Of a stretch of 64,000 nt of DNA, positions 1 through 7,884 are shown one piece after another. The notes beneath the pieces are model-generated. The model did no database searches and was not told where the DNA came from. It saw only the letters and a list, made by a program, of their open reading frames with translations. The number at the start of each line of letters is the position of its first letter. The stretch's first letter is position 1. Source of the stretch: Sulfuritalea sp. (GTDB lineage Bacteria > Pseudomonadota > Gammaproteobacteria > Burkholderiales > Rhodocyclaceae); the NCBI GenBank assembly GCA_016712985.1, contig JADJQA010000002.1:186001-250000 (forward strand), read 5' to 3'. A program made the position numbers and the translations under genes.

Positions 1-384
1 CCCGGCCACCGAGTTCTGCTCATGCAACACCAGCGGAATGCCCCTGAGGGAAGCCATCATGCCGCCCGGAAAACTGACGTAGCCGCCCATGCCCAGCACC
101 ACGTCGGGGCGGATGCGCCCGATCTCCCGCCAGGCCTGGGCGAAGCCGCGCAGCAGGTTGAAGGGCAGCAACAGCTTGCGCAGCCAGCCCTTGCCGCGCA
201 GCGCCGAGAAGCGCACCCAGGCCATCTCGTAACCACGGCCGGCGGTCAGCTTCGCTTCCATGCCATCCGGATTGCCCATCCAGGCGATCCGCCAGCCCTG
301 CCCGCGCAGGTGTTCGGCCACTGCCAGCCCGGGCATGATGTGCCCCCCGGTGCCGCCGGCCATCACGAGGAGGGTCCTGCTCAT
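1..384 (-). CDS. murG: MurG, N-terminal 128 residues (cut by window edge)
   Basis: UDP-GlcNAc:undecaprenyl-pyrophosphoryl-MurNAc-pentapeptide GlcNAc transferase, which makes lipid II on the cytoplasmic face of the membrane. The visible part starts at an ATG (384-382) and has the family glycine-rich loop GGTGGH at residues 10-15, GMGGYVSFPGG at about 98-108 and LHEQN at 120-124, all in their usual places. The C-terminal UDP-GlcNAc-binding half lies left of the window. A GAGG Shine-Dalgarno-like motif precedes the start. It follows ftsW in the dcw order, but a 186-bp insertion now separates the two genes. Identification is firm; only completeness is unknown. Confidence 0.95.
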   Translation of the reverse strand, partial: MSRTLLVMAGGTGGHIMPGLAVAEHLRGQGWRIAWMGNPDGMEAKLTAGRGYEMAWVRFSALRGKGWLRKLLLPFNLLRGFAQAWREIGRIRPDVVLGMGGYVSFPGGMMASLRGIPLVLHEQNSVAG

Positions 385-590
385 ACCTGCTGACCTCGCA
401 TCAACACGCGGTTTTGGTTGCGGCCGTCCCTGCGGGACTTAACTTGCTCACGCAAGTTAGCCTCCACCGAAATCGACAATTGATGAGAGGTCCGCTGCGG
501 GGGCCCCCTTCGACTTAACTTGCTGACGCAAGTTAGCCTGCGCCGAAATCGACAATTGATGAGCGTTCATACCTGCTGACCTCTCATCAA
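381..590. repeat. 186-bp insertion with 24-bp flanking duplication and two tandem hairpin units between murG and ftsW
   Basis: Positions 381-404 and 567-590 are the same 24 bases with one mismatch; both carry the ftsW-stop/murG-start overlap. Between them lie two 52-base direct repeats (436-487 and 512-563, about 3 mismatches). Each contains a stem-loop with 8-bp arms (TAACTTGC/GCAAGTTA, at 440-459 and 516-535). The end of each unit (about 468-487 and 544-563) is an inverted copy of the ftsW 3' end (about 581-601). This reads as a short mobile or replication-slippage insertion that uncoupled two formerly overlapping genes. No protein is encoded. Confidence 0.75.
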
Positions 591-1730
591 TTGTCGATTT
601 TCCCAATCAGCCCGCAGCAGAATCCCCAGCGCCAGGCAGTTCGCAAGGATGCTCGAACCGCCGAAGCTCATCAGTGGCAGCGTGAGGCCCTTGGTCGGCA
701 ACAGGCCCATGTTCACACCCATGTTGATAAAACCCTGCACCCCGAGCCAGATGCCGATGCCTTGCGCAACCAGGCCGGAATGCACCCGGCCGAGCACCAG
801 CGCCTGCCGACCGATGGCGAAGGAGCGCTGCACCAGCAGCGCGAACATCCCGACCACGGCGCAGACGCCGACGAAGCCGAGTTCCTCGGCGATCACCGCG
901 AGCAGGAAATCGGTGTGCGCCTCGGGCAGGTAGAACAGCTTCTCGACACTCGCACCGAGCCCGACGCCGAACCACTCGCCGCGGCCGAAGGCGATCAGCG
1001 CGTGCGAGAGCTGGTAGCCCTTGCCGAAGGCGTCCTGCCAGGGATCCATGAAACCGAAGATGCGCTCGCGCCGATAGGGTGAAACCCAGATCATGATGAC
1101 GAAGCTGACCGCCAGCACGACGACGAGGACGCCGAACACCCGCGCGTTGATGCCGCCGAGGAACAGGATGCCGGTGGCAATGCAGAGGATCACCACCAGC
1201 GCGCCGAAATCCGGTTCCTTCAACAGCAGGAACCCCACCAGCACCATGACCAGCGCCATCGGCGCGAAGCCGCGCAGGAAACTGCCCATGTCGTCGAGCT
1301 TGCGCGTGGTGTAGTCGGCGGCATACAGCACGACAAACAGCTTCATCAACTCGGAGGGCTGCAGGTTGATCGGGCCGAGGCCGATCCAGCGCTGGGCGCC
1401 ATTGACGGAGCGCCCGACATGCGGAATCAGCACCAGCAGCAGCAGCGCCACGCCAGCCAGGAACAGCCAGGGCGCCGCCTGCTGCCACAAGCGCAGCGGA
1501 ATCTGGAAAGCCATCACGCCCGCCACCAGTCCGACAATCAGAAAAACGGCGTGACGAACCAGAAAATAGGCCGACTGGTTGCCGGTGAAGCGGCTGCCCT
1601 CGGCCGTGGCGATCGAGGCCGAATACACCATCACCAGCCCCAGCAGCAGCAAGCCAACGGCCGGCCACAGCAGCAGGCCGTCAAGTTCGGCGGGCGCGTG
1701 GCTGGCCGGCGTGGCGTAGGCCCGGCTCAT
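567..1730 (-). CDS. ftsW: FtsW, peptidoglycan glycosyltransferase of the divisome
   Basis: SEDS-family polytopic membrane protein that polymerises septal peptidoglycan together with FtsI. From the ATG at 1730 it is 387 aa. Family signatures include QPSELMK (124-130), KEPDFG (171-176) and PEAHTDF (269-275) followed by AEELG, the conserved periplasmic loop holding the essential Asp. The start overlaps the murD stop as ATGA, which supports it over the longer upstream frame; that frame only adds translated repeat DNA. The gene ends with MRGQQV, whose coding bases are duplicated just upstream of murG. Confidence 0.96.
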   Translation of the reverse strand: MSRAYATPASHAPAELDGLLLWPAVGLLLLGLVMVYSASIATAEGSRFTGNQSAYFLVRHAVFLIVGLVAGVMAFQIPLRLWQQAAPWLFLAGVALLLLVLIPHVGRSVNGAQRWIGLGPINLQPSELMKLFVVLYAADYTTRKLDDMGSFLRGFAPMALVMVLVGFLLLKEPDFGALVVILCIATGILFLGGINARVFGVLVVVLAVSFVIMIWVSPYRRERIFGFMDPWQDAFGKGYQLSHALIAFGRGEWFGVGLGASVEKLFYLPEAHTDFLLAVIAEELGFVGVCAVVGMFALLVQRSFAIGRQALVLGRVHSGLVAQGIGIWLGVQGFINMGVNMGLLPTKGLTLPLMSFGGSSILANCLALGILLRADWENRQLMRGQQV

Positions 1731-3409
1731 GGTTGCCCTTTCCCCCCTCCGCCGCCCCGCGAAAGGCTTTGCACAGCCTTTCGGCTGCGACGGCGCGGAG
1801 CAGTGCTCCGCGAAACCCCGTCTTCGCCCCGAGGAAGGGGGCGATCCTGGTTCATTCCGCCGCAAGCGGCGGAATTCCCTGTGCTTGGCTGCACCTGCCT
1901 TGGGGCGGCCCGGCGGCAGGCGCCCTCCAGCTCACGCACCGCGGCAATGAAGACCTGCGCCCGATGCTCGTAGTTGCGGAACATGTCGAAGCTGGCGCAG
2001 GCGGGCGACAGCAGCACGGCATCGCCCGGCCGCGCCTGGCGCCGGGCACGGCGCACGGCATCCTCCATGCCGTCCGCGCTTTCCATCGGAACGCCGGCAG
2101 CGCCTGAATGTTTGATGACCTTTTCGATCAACGGCCCGTCGCGGCCGATCAGAACCACGGCGCGTGCATGGCGCGCCACGGCGTTCCCGAGCGGCGAGAA
2201 GTCCTGTCCCTTGCCGTCTCCGCCGGCGATCAGCACGATCCTGGGATCGTGCTGATCGCCGGCGTTCGCCAATTGGGAGCCCTCCCTCCGCGCGGGAGGG
2301 AGGTAACTGGTCTGGTCTGTCCGAGTGTTCAGTTGGCCGCCGATACCGGTCAACGCCGCCACCGTGGCGCCGACATTCGTGCCCTTCGAATCGTCGTACC
2401 AGACCACGCCATCCAGTTCCGCGATTTTCTCGACCCGATGCGGCAAACCGCGGAAATTGCGCAAGGCCGGCAGCAAGGCATTGGCGGCGAAACCAAGGCT
2501 GGCGCACAGCGCCAGCGCGGCCATCGCGTTGGCGGCATTGTGCAGGCCCGCAAGCGGCAGTTCGGATACCCGCAGCAGGAAGCGCTCGCCCTGCACCAGC
2601 CAGGCCTCGCCGCGATTCTGGCGCAGGCCGAAATCGTCGTCGGCTGTCGGCGCGTCAAGCCCGAAAGTGATGATGCGACGGTCGGCCAGCGCCATGCCGC
2701 GCACCAGCGCATCATCGCGATTGAGCACCTGCACACCCGGCGCCCCGTCGCCGCCCTGAAAAATCCTGGCCTTTGCCGAAGCGTATTCGGCGAGATCGAC
2801 ATAGCGATCGAGATGATCGTCCGAGACATTCAGCACCGTTGCCGCCACCGGGTTCAGCGTCGCGGTGGTTTCGAGCTGGAAACTGGAGAGTTCCAGTACC
2901 CAGATCTGCGGCAACGCGTTGGCATCCTGCGCATCCATCAATGCACTCAGCGCGGCGGGTGAGATGTTGCCGGCAACGCCCACCGCCTTGCCGGTGGCGC
3001 GCAGCAGGTGCCCGGTCAGCGCGGTGGTGGTGGTCTTGCCGTTGGTGCCGGTGATCGCCAGCACCGGGCTTGCCGAACCCGCGCCGAGGCTGCGCAGGGC
3101 GTGGGCGAACAATTCGATCTCGCCCAGCACGGGAATGCCGGCGGCACGCGCGTGGATCACCACCATCAGTCCACCCGAAAGCCCTGGCGACAGCACGAGC
3201 AGATCGATTCCATCAAGCAGCGCCTTGGCGAACTCGCCGGGAACAAAGTCGACGTCGGCGACACGACGCCGCAGTTCGTCCAGATAGGGCGGCGCAACCC
3301 GCGTATCGGCCACCCGCACGCGCGCGCCCTGGCGCAGGCACCACAGCGCAGAGGCCAGCCCCGATTCGCCGAGGCCGAGAACGAGGACATGCCTGCCGTT
3401 CAAGTCCAT
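1727..3409 (-). CDS. murD: MurD, UDP-MurNAc-L-Ala:D-Glu ligase with two in-frame insertions
   Basis: Cytoplasmic Mur ligase adding D-glutamate to UDP-MurNAc-L-alanine. The 560-aa product is about 100 residues longer than usual MurD (roughly 440-460). It has the Rossmann N-terminus LVLGLGESG, the ATP P-loop GTNGKTT at 121-127 and the C-terminal SPACASFD at about 468-475. Two stretches look foreign: residues 359-389, between TGIGG and RIVLIAGGDGKG, and residues 497-560 after ELEG, where the protein normally stops. Both are translated palindromic repeats (2221-2330 and 1740-1925). The ATG at 3409 is chosen because MDLNGRHVLVLG is the normal start. Overlaps ftsW by ATGA. Confidence 0.94.
   Translation of the reverse strand: MDLNGRHVLVLGLGESGLASALWCLRQGARVRVADTRVAPPYLDELRRRVADVDFVPGEFAKALLDGIDLLVLSPGLSGGLMVVIHARAAGIPVLGEIELFAHALRSLGAGSASPVLAITGTNGKTTTTALTGHLLRATGKAVGVAGNISPAALSALMDAQDANALPQIWVLELSSFQLETTATLNPVAATVLNVSDDHLDRYVDLAEYASAKARIFQGGDGAPGVQVLNRDDALVRGMALADRRIITFGLDAPTADDDFGLRQNRGEAWLVQGERFLLRVSELPLAGLHNAANAMAALALCASLGFAANALLPALRNFRGLPHRVEKIAELDGVVWYDDSKGTNVGATVAALTGIGGQLNTRTDQTSYLPPARREGSQLANAGDQHDPRIVLIAGGDGKGQDFSPLGNAVARHARAVVLIGRDGPLIEKVIKHSGAAGVPMESADGMEDAVRRARRQARPGDAVLLSPACASFDMFRNYEHRAQVFIAAVRELEGACRRAAPRQVQPSTGNSAACGGMNQDRPLPRGEDGVSRSTAPRRRSRKAVQSLSRGGGGGKGQP
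1740..1925. repeat. Palindromic repeat forming the extended 3' end of murD
   Basis: Contains two stem-loops: AAAGGCT/AGCCTTT (1762-1768 with 1775-1781) and GCGGAGCA/TGCTCCGC (1795-1802 with 1804-1811). The second arm sequence recurs at 7800-7816 in the murE leader. A module around 1893-1921 (about TGCCTTGGGGCGGCCCGGC) recurs at about 7313-7334 inside murE. The element is read through by murD and adds 64 residues rich in Arg, Ser and Gly. I infer a short interspersed, REP-like family. Confidence 0.7.
2221..2330. repeat. Palindromic element inserted in frame within murD
   Basis: Starts with a perfect 44-base palindrome (21-bp arms, 2-nt loop, 2221-2264). One arm is the normal murD coding sequence for LIAGGDG and the other is its inverted copy. 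A second stem-loop (arms CCTCCCTCC/GGAGGGAGG, 2282-2290 with 2296-2304) follows. Together they encode the extra 31 residues in MurD. The structure resembles the in-frame palindromic elements known from Rickettsia proteins, though no homology to those is claimed. Confidence 0.7.
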
Positions 3410-3412
3410 AGG

Positions 3413-3521
3413 AGCAGGCTCTTTCGGCGCAGAGGACACAGAGACGCAGAGGGCGCAGGGAAAACCGGGTTCATGGCATCCCTCTGCGAACTCTGCGCCT
3501 CTGCGTTGAGAGCGGTTTCCA
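3413..3521. repeat. Inverted CAGAG/CTCTG-type intergenic repeat between mraY and murD
   Basis: The 112-base gap between mraY and murD is filled by a copy of the widespread intergenic repeat with arms built from CACAGAGACGCAGAG (about 3430-3460) and CTCTGCGCCTCTGCG (about 3480-3505). It could form a long imperfect hairpin in the transcript. Related copies lie at 4704-4779 and about 55950-56005. No coding capacity is apparent. Confidence 0.6.
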
Positions 3522-4690
3522 TCAGCGTATTTTCAAGGTCGATAGACCAAACAGCACCAGCAGGATGGTGATGATCCAGAAACGCACCACCACCTGGGTC
3601 TCCTTCCAGCCGGTCTGTTCGAAGTGATGGTGCAGCGGCGCCATCAGCAAAATCCGCCGGCCCGCGCCGTAGCGCTTTCTGGTGTATTTGAAATAGCCGA
3701 CCTGGAGCATCACCGACAGGGTCTCGGCGACGAACACGCCGCCCATGATGAACAGCACGATTTCCTGGCGCGCCACCACGGCCACCACGCCCAGTGCCGC
3801 ACCCAGGGCCAAAGCGCCGACATCGCCCATGAACACCTCGGCCGGGTAGGCGTTGAACCACAGAAAGCCCAGGCCCGCGCCTGCCATCGCCCCGCAGAAA
3901 ACCGTCAGCTCGCCGGCGCCGGGGATGTAGGGCATCAGCAGGTATTTCGAGAACACGGGTTGCCGGCGACATAGGTGAATATCCCCAGCGCCGCGCCGAT
4001 CAGCACCGTCGGCATGATGGCCAGGCCATCGAGGCCATCCGTCAGGTTCACCGCGTTGCTGCTGCCGACAATCACCAGATAAGTCAGCAGAATGAAGCCG
4101 AACATGCCCATCGGGTAGGTGACGCTCTTGAAGAAGGGCACGATCAGCGCCGTCTGCGTCGGCAGTTCGAGGGTAAAGCCGGAGCTCACCCACTGGAAAA
4201 ACAACTGCACCACCTTTTCATTGTTTGGCGCCGAGATCGAAAACGCCAGGTAGATCGCGGCGATCAGGCCCACCACCGATTGCCAGAAGAACTTGGTCCC
4301 GGCCGAGAGTCCGGCGGGGTTGCGATGGACCACCTTGCGCCAGTCATCCACCCAGCCCACCGCGCCGTAGCCGAAGGTGACGATCAGCACGATCCAGATG
4401 AAACGGTTGGAGAGATCGGCCCACAGCAGCGTGGCCACGCCGAGCGAAATCAGGATCAGGGCGCCGCCCATGGTCGGTGTCCCGGCCTTGATCAAGTGTG
4501 TCTGCGGCCCATCGTCGCGCACCGACTGGCCGATCTTCTTGGCCGTCAGCCAGCGGATCACCGCGGGACCGAAGACGAAGGAGATGGTCAGCGCCGTCAT
4601 TGTCGCCAGCACCGCGCGCAAGGTGATGTAGCCGAAGACATTGAAGCCGCGAAAATCCTTTGCCAGCCATTGGGCGAGTTCTAGAAGCAC
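3522..4690 (-). CDS. mraY: MraY, phospho-MurNAc-pentapeptide translocase (frameshifted near 3958)
   Basis: Integral membrane enzyme that transfers phospho-MurNAc-pentapeptide to undecaprenyl phosphate (lipid I). It starts at GTG 4690 (MLLELAQWLAKDF), the normal betaproteobacterial start. Frame one carries VDDWRK and NLTDGLDGLA (catalytic aspartates) and reaches FTYVAGN. After about 3958 the correct sequence continues in another frame, from VFSKYLLMPY through FMGDVGALALGA and HHHFE to the stop at 3522. Restoring one missing base near 3956-3961 gives a 389-aa protein, the family length. The gene is essential, so a sequencing deletion is much likelier than true inactivation. Confidence 0.93.
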
Positions 4691-4697
4691 GGCGTAA

Positions 4698-4785
4698 GCC
4701 TCGCCACAGGGACACGGAGGCACAGCGGACAGCACGAAGCGTTGTTCATGGTTTTCTCCCCGCCTCTGTGTCGCCGTGGTTCAAA
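4698..4785. repeat. Inverted CACAGAG-type repeat spanning the murF 3' end and the mraY leader
   Basis: Arms at 4704-4721 (CCACAGGGACACGGAGGC) and 4762-4779 pair at about 15 of 18 positions. This repeat supplies the last codons of murF (the tail around NHGDTEAGRK) and the spacer before mraY. It belongs to the same family as the repeat at 3413-3521. It may form a hairpin in the operon mRNA, but there is no U-tract and the operon continues, so it is not called a terminator. Confidence 0.6.
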
Positions 4786-6155
4786 GGGGCTTCAACAATC
4801 GCGTCGACCACGCGTTCCATGCGCATGAAGCGCGAGCCCTTGACCAGTACGATGGTCTGCGGCCCGAGTTCGGCCAGCAGCGTGCCGAGCAGATCCTCAA
4901 GGTGCAAGAAGTGCTGGCCGCCCGCGCCGAAGTTGGCCGCGGCCGCCGCCGACATATCGCCCAGGCACAGCAGGCGGTCGATGCCCTGGCTCTTGGCGTA
5001 ACCGCCGATCTCGTCGTGGAACTGGCCGGCGGCAGCGCCGACCTCACCCATGTCGCCCATGACGAAAATGCGCCTGCCGGGCACCGAAGCCAGCACGTCG
5101 ATGGCCGCACGCATCGAATCGGGGTTGGCGTTGTAGCTGTCATCCACCACCAGCGCGCCCGCACGTCCGGCGCGCCGCTGCAAGCGCCCCTTGACGCCGA
5201 CGAAGCCCTCGAGGCCCTGTTTTACCGCCGCCGGGGAGACGCCGGCCACCAGGGTCGCCGCGGCCGCGGCGCAGGCATTGCGGGCGCCATGGCAACCAGG
5301 TACCGGAAGCTCCAGGTCGATCTCGCCCCAGGGGGTTGCCATGTTCAGCTCGCCGCCCAGGCCGCGCACAGTGAAGCGGCCGCGCACGTCGGCGGGCCGG
5401 TCAAGGCCGAAGCTCACCTGGCGGAAATCCCGCGACAGTTCGCGCCAGACATCGACCTGCGCGTCGTCCGCGTTGAACACCGCGGCGCCGTCGGCAGGCA
5501 GGCCGACGAATATCTCGCCTTTCGCCAACGCGACATTCTGCACCGTGCCAAGACCCTCCAGATGCGCGCGCTGGGCGTTGTTCACCAGCGCCACGGAGGG
5601 CCGCGCCAGGCGCGTCAGGTAGTCGATCTCGCCGGCATGATTCATTCCCATCTCGATCACCGCCGCCCGCTGCGACTCGCGCAACTTGAGCAGGGTCAGC
5701 GGCAGGCCGATGTCGTTGTTCAGGTTGCCGACCGTCGCCAATACCCCGCCGGCATTACCGAAATGCGCACGCAGGATCGCCGCACACATTTCCTTGACCG
5801 TGGTCTTGCCATTGCTGCCGGTGATGCCGAGCAGCGGAATCGCGAAGCGCCGGCGCCACTGCGCGGCGAGCGCGCCGAGCGCCAGCCGCGTATCGGTGAC
5901 GCAGATCAGCGGCAGATCCGGATGGGCGGCGGCGAACTCGTGCTCGACCATGGCGCCCGCCGCGCCGTGCGCCAGAACCTCCGCGACATAGGCGTGGCCG
6001 TCGAAGTTCTCGCCGCGCAACGCGACGAACAGTTCGCCTGCAGCGATGGTCCGCGAGTCGGTGGACACGCCACTGAAGCCGACATCGGCGCCTTGCGCAT
6101 TGGCAGCGATCGCACGGGCGGCCTCATGAATGCTCATCATCCTGGCCGCCGTCAT
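4746..6155 (-). CDS. murF: MurF, UDP-MurNAc-tripeptide:D-Ala-D-Ala ligase
   Basis: Cytoplasmic Mur ligase adding D-Ala-D-Ala to complete UDP-MurNAc-pentapeptide. It is 469 aa with the ATP P-loop GSNGKTT at 113-119, the EMGMNHAGEI segment that follows it in MurF, and a C-terminal ligase domain with DDSYNANPDSM. The ATG at 6155 overlaps the murE stop as ATGA, indicating translational coupling. The last dozen residues are specified by an intergenic repeat, which slightly lengthens the C-terminus. Family membership is unambiguous. Confidence 0.96.
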   Translation of the reverse strand: MTAARMMSIHEAARAIAANAQGADVGFSGVSTDSRTIAAGELFVALRGENFDGHAYVAEVLAHGAAGAMVEHEFAAAHPDLPLICVTDTRLALGALAAQWRRRFAIPLLGITGSNGKTTVKEMCAAILRAHFGNAGGVLATVGNLNNDIGLPLTLLKLRESQRAAVIEMGMNHAGEIDYLTRLARPSVALVNNAQRAHLEGLGTVQNVALAKGEIFVGLPADGAAVFNADDAQVDVWRELSRDFRQVSFGLDRPADVRGRFTVRGLGGELNMATPWGEIDLELPVPGCHGARNACAAAAATLVAGVSPAAVKQGLEGFVGVKGRLQRRAGRAGALVVDDSYNANPDSMRAAIDVLASVPGRRIFVMGDMGEVGAAAGQFHDEIGGYAKSQGIDRLLCLGDMSAAAAANFGAGGQHFLHLEDLLGTLLAELGPQTIVLVKGSRFMRMERVVDAIVEAPLNHGDTEAGRKP

Positions 6156-7702
6156 GGTCGCCGCTCCGCCAGTGCCGACTTTGCCGCGTCCAGATCCGAG
6201 AAGGGATGTCGCACGCCGGCGATTTCCTGATAGGACTCGTGGCCCTTGCCGGCCACCAGGATCACGTCGCGTGCGTCCGCCTCCAGCACCGCGGCGGCGA
6301 TCGCCTGCGCACGGTCGGGCTCGATACGCCGCGGCGGCGGCATGCCGGCAACGATGCCGGCGATGATCGTCAGCGGATCCTCGCCGCGCGGATTGTCGCT
6401 GGTCACCAGCACGGGGTCGGCAAGCCGCGCCGCCACCCCCATCTGCGGCCGCTTGCCCGGATCGCGGTCGCCGCCGCAGCCGAAGACGCAGACCAGCCTG
6501 CCGCCGCGTCCGGCGGCAGTTTCGCGCAAGACACCAAGGGCCTGTTGCAGCGCATCCGGGGTATGCGCGTAGTCCACCACAACCAGCGGTTGCCGCGCGC
6601 CGCCGATCACCTGCATGCGGCCCGGCGGCGGCCGGATGCCGCGCAGCGCGGCAGCAATTTCCTCCAGGCGCTCGCCGCGTGCCAGCAGCGCGCCGATTAC
6701 CGCGAGCAGGTTGGACGCATTGAAGCGTCCCACCACCGGCGCGGAGAATTTCACGCCGCGCAGCTTGAACTCGATGCCGGCGGCGCTTATGCGCAGATCT
6801 TCCGCGCGCAGCATCTCGTCCGCACTGCCAACGTCAACAGCGCTCGATGCATAGCCGATGATGCGCATGCGGCCGCGAAGTCTCGCCGCAAGGTCCACCC
6901 CGAAGGCATCGTCGAGGTTGAGCACTGCGGCGCCCAGACCGGGAACAAGGAACAGCTTTTCCTTGGCCGCCGCATAGGCTTGCATCGTGCCGTGGTATTC
7001 GAGGTGGTCGCGCGTCAGGTTGGTTAACACCGCAACATCAACGGCTGCGCCATTGATGCGCCCCTGGTCGAGCCCGATCGAGGAAACCTCCATCGCGCAA
7101 GCCTGGGCGCCTTGCGCGACGAAACCGGCCAGGGCCGCGTGCAATGTGATGGCATCCGGCGTGGTGTTGGGAGACTCGTCCAGCGCGCCGAGGAAGCCAT
7201 TGCCCAGCGTGCCGATCACCGCACACTTGTTGAGCCTTTCCCCCGTGCCCTTTCCGGGGGAAAGGGGTGACTGGTGTTCATCGCTGCGCGACTCCGTGCA
7301 ATGGACGGTAACTGCCTTGGGACGGCCCGGCGGCAGATACGGCAGCGTGTTCAACGCCTGCGCGATCCACTGCGTTACCGAGGTCTTGCCATTGGTGCCG
7401 GTGACCCCGGCGAGCCAGAGATGCTCGGACGGACGGCCGTAGACCAGGTGAGCGAGTTCGCCGGAGAGCCACGCCAGGCCTTTCACCTGGACAAGCGGGC
7501 GATCGACGGCGCCAATCATGCTTCCCGCTTCGGCAATGACCGCCGAGGCGCCCCGCGCCAGCGCCTGCGCGATGAAATCGCGGCCATCGGCCTGCATTCC
7601 GGGGAAGGCAAGGAAGACATCGCCGGGCTGCACCCGGCGTGAGTCGGCGGTAAGGCGTCCCGGCTTGACCCCATGGCGCTGAAGTTGTTCAAGTATCGCC
7701 AT
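6152..7702 (-). CDS. murE: MurE, UDP-MurNAc-L-Ala-D-Glu:meso-diaminopimelate ligase with an in-frame insertion
   Basis: Cytoplasmic ligase adding meso-diaminopimelate. From the ATG at 7702 (MAILEQLQRHG) it is 516 aa. It has the P-loop GTNGKTS at 102-108 and the DNPR motif (in TSDNPRGEDP) that marks meso-DAP specificity. Residues about 121-158 are an insertion between ALNTL and KCAVIGTLGNG, encoded by the repeat at 7229-7345. A longer frame from GTG 7888 overlaps the ftsI stop as GTGA, but its extra 62 residues are mostly repeat DNA. Either the ribosome reads through that, or initiation occurs at 7702; the shorter form matches the family. Confidence 0.93.
   Translation of the reverse strand: MAILEQLQRHGVKPGRLTADSRRVQPGDVFLAFPGMQADGRDFIAQALARGASAVIAEAGSMIGAVDRPLVQVKGLAWLSGELAHLVYGRPSEHLWLAGVTGTNGKTSVTQWIAQALNTLPYLPPGRPKAVTVHCTESRSDEHQSPLSPGKGTGERLNKCAVIGTLGNGFLGALDESPNTTPDAITLHAALAGFVAQGAQACAMEVSSIGLDQGRINGAAVDVAVLTNLTRDHLEYHGTMQAYAAAKEKLFLVPGLGAAVLNLDDAFGVDLAARLRGRMRIIGYASSAVDVGSADEMLRAEDLRISAAGIEFKLRGVKFSAPVVGRFNASNLLAVIGALLARGERLEEIAAALRGIRPPPGRMQVIGGARQPLVVVDYAHTPDALQQALGVLRETAAGRGGRLVCVFGCGGDRDPGKRPQMGVAARLADPVLVTSDNPRGEDPLTIIAGIVAGMPPPRRIEPDRAQAIAAAVLEADARDVILVAGKGHESYQEIAGVRHPFSDLDAAKSALAERRP
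7229..7345. repeat. Palindromic element inserted in frame within murE
   Basis: Stem arms CCTTTCCCCC (7235-7244) and GGGGGAAAGG (7256-7265) are followed by a module at about 7313-7334 (TGCCTTGGGACGGCCCGGC) shared with the murD 3' repeat at about 1893-1921. The insertion adds about 38 residues (region LPPGRPKAVTVH to KGTGERLN) that normal MurE lacks. Its length keeps the frame open. Confidence 0.68.
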
Positions 7703-7884
7703 GGCGCCTGCGCCGGGCCGTCCCAATGTGGCGCAGCCAACGGGCTGCGAGCGCAGCGAGCCATGGTCACCCCCTTGCTCCGGACGCAGAAGGGGTATCG
7801 CGGAGCACTGCTCCGCGCCGTCGGAGCCGGCCGACTTTGCAAAGTCGGCCGTGGGACGGGGTGGGGGAAGGCTGGCCATGGTGT
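7703..7884. repeat. Palindromic repeat in the ftsI-murE junction
   Basis: Holds a perfect 22-base palindrome (7829-7850, GGCCGACTTTG and its inverse), the arm pair GCGGAGCA/TGCTCCGC (7800-7807 with 7809-7816) shared with the murD 3' repeat, and a GCCGGGCCGTCCCAA module near 7711. It separates the ftsI stop from the likely murE start. If translated from GTG 7888 it would add 62 residues to MurE. Confidence 0.65.

Noticed and set aside
1731..1865. Longer ftsW beginning at 1865
   Set aside because: The extra 45 residues are translated repeat DNA; ATG 1730 overlaps the murD stop and matches the family.
3522..4690. mraY as a true pseudogene
   Set aside because: The protein is essential, the rest of the dcw operon is intact and one base restores the exact family length; other genes show the same kind of break.
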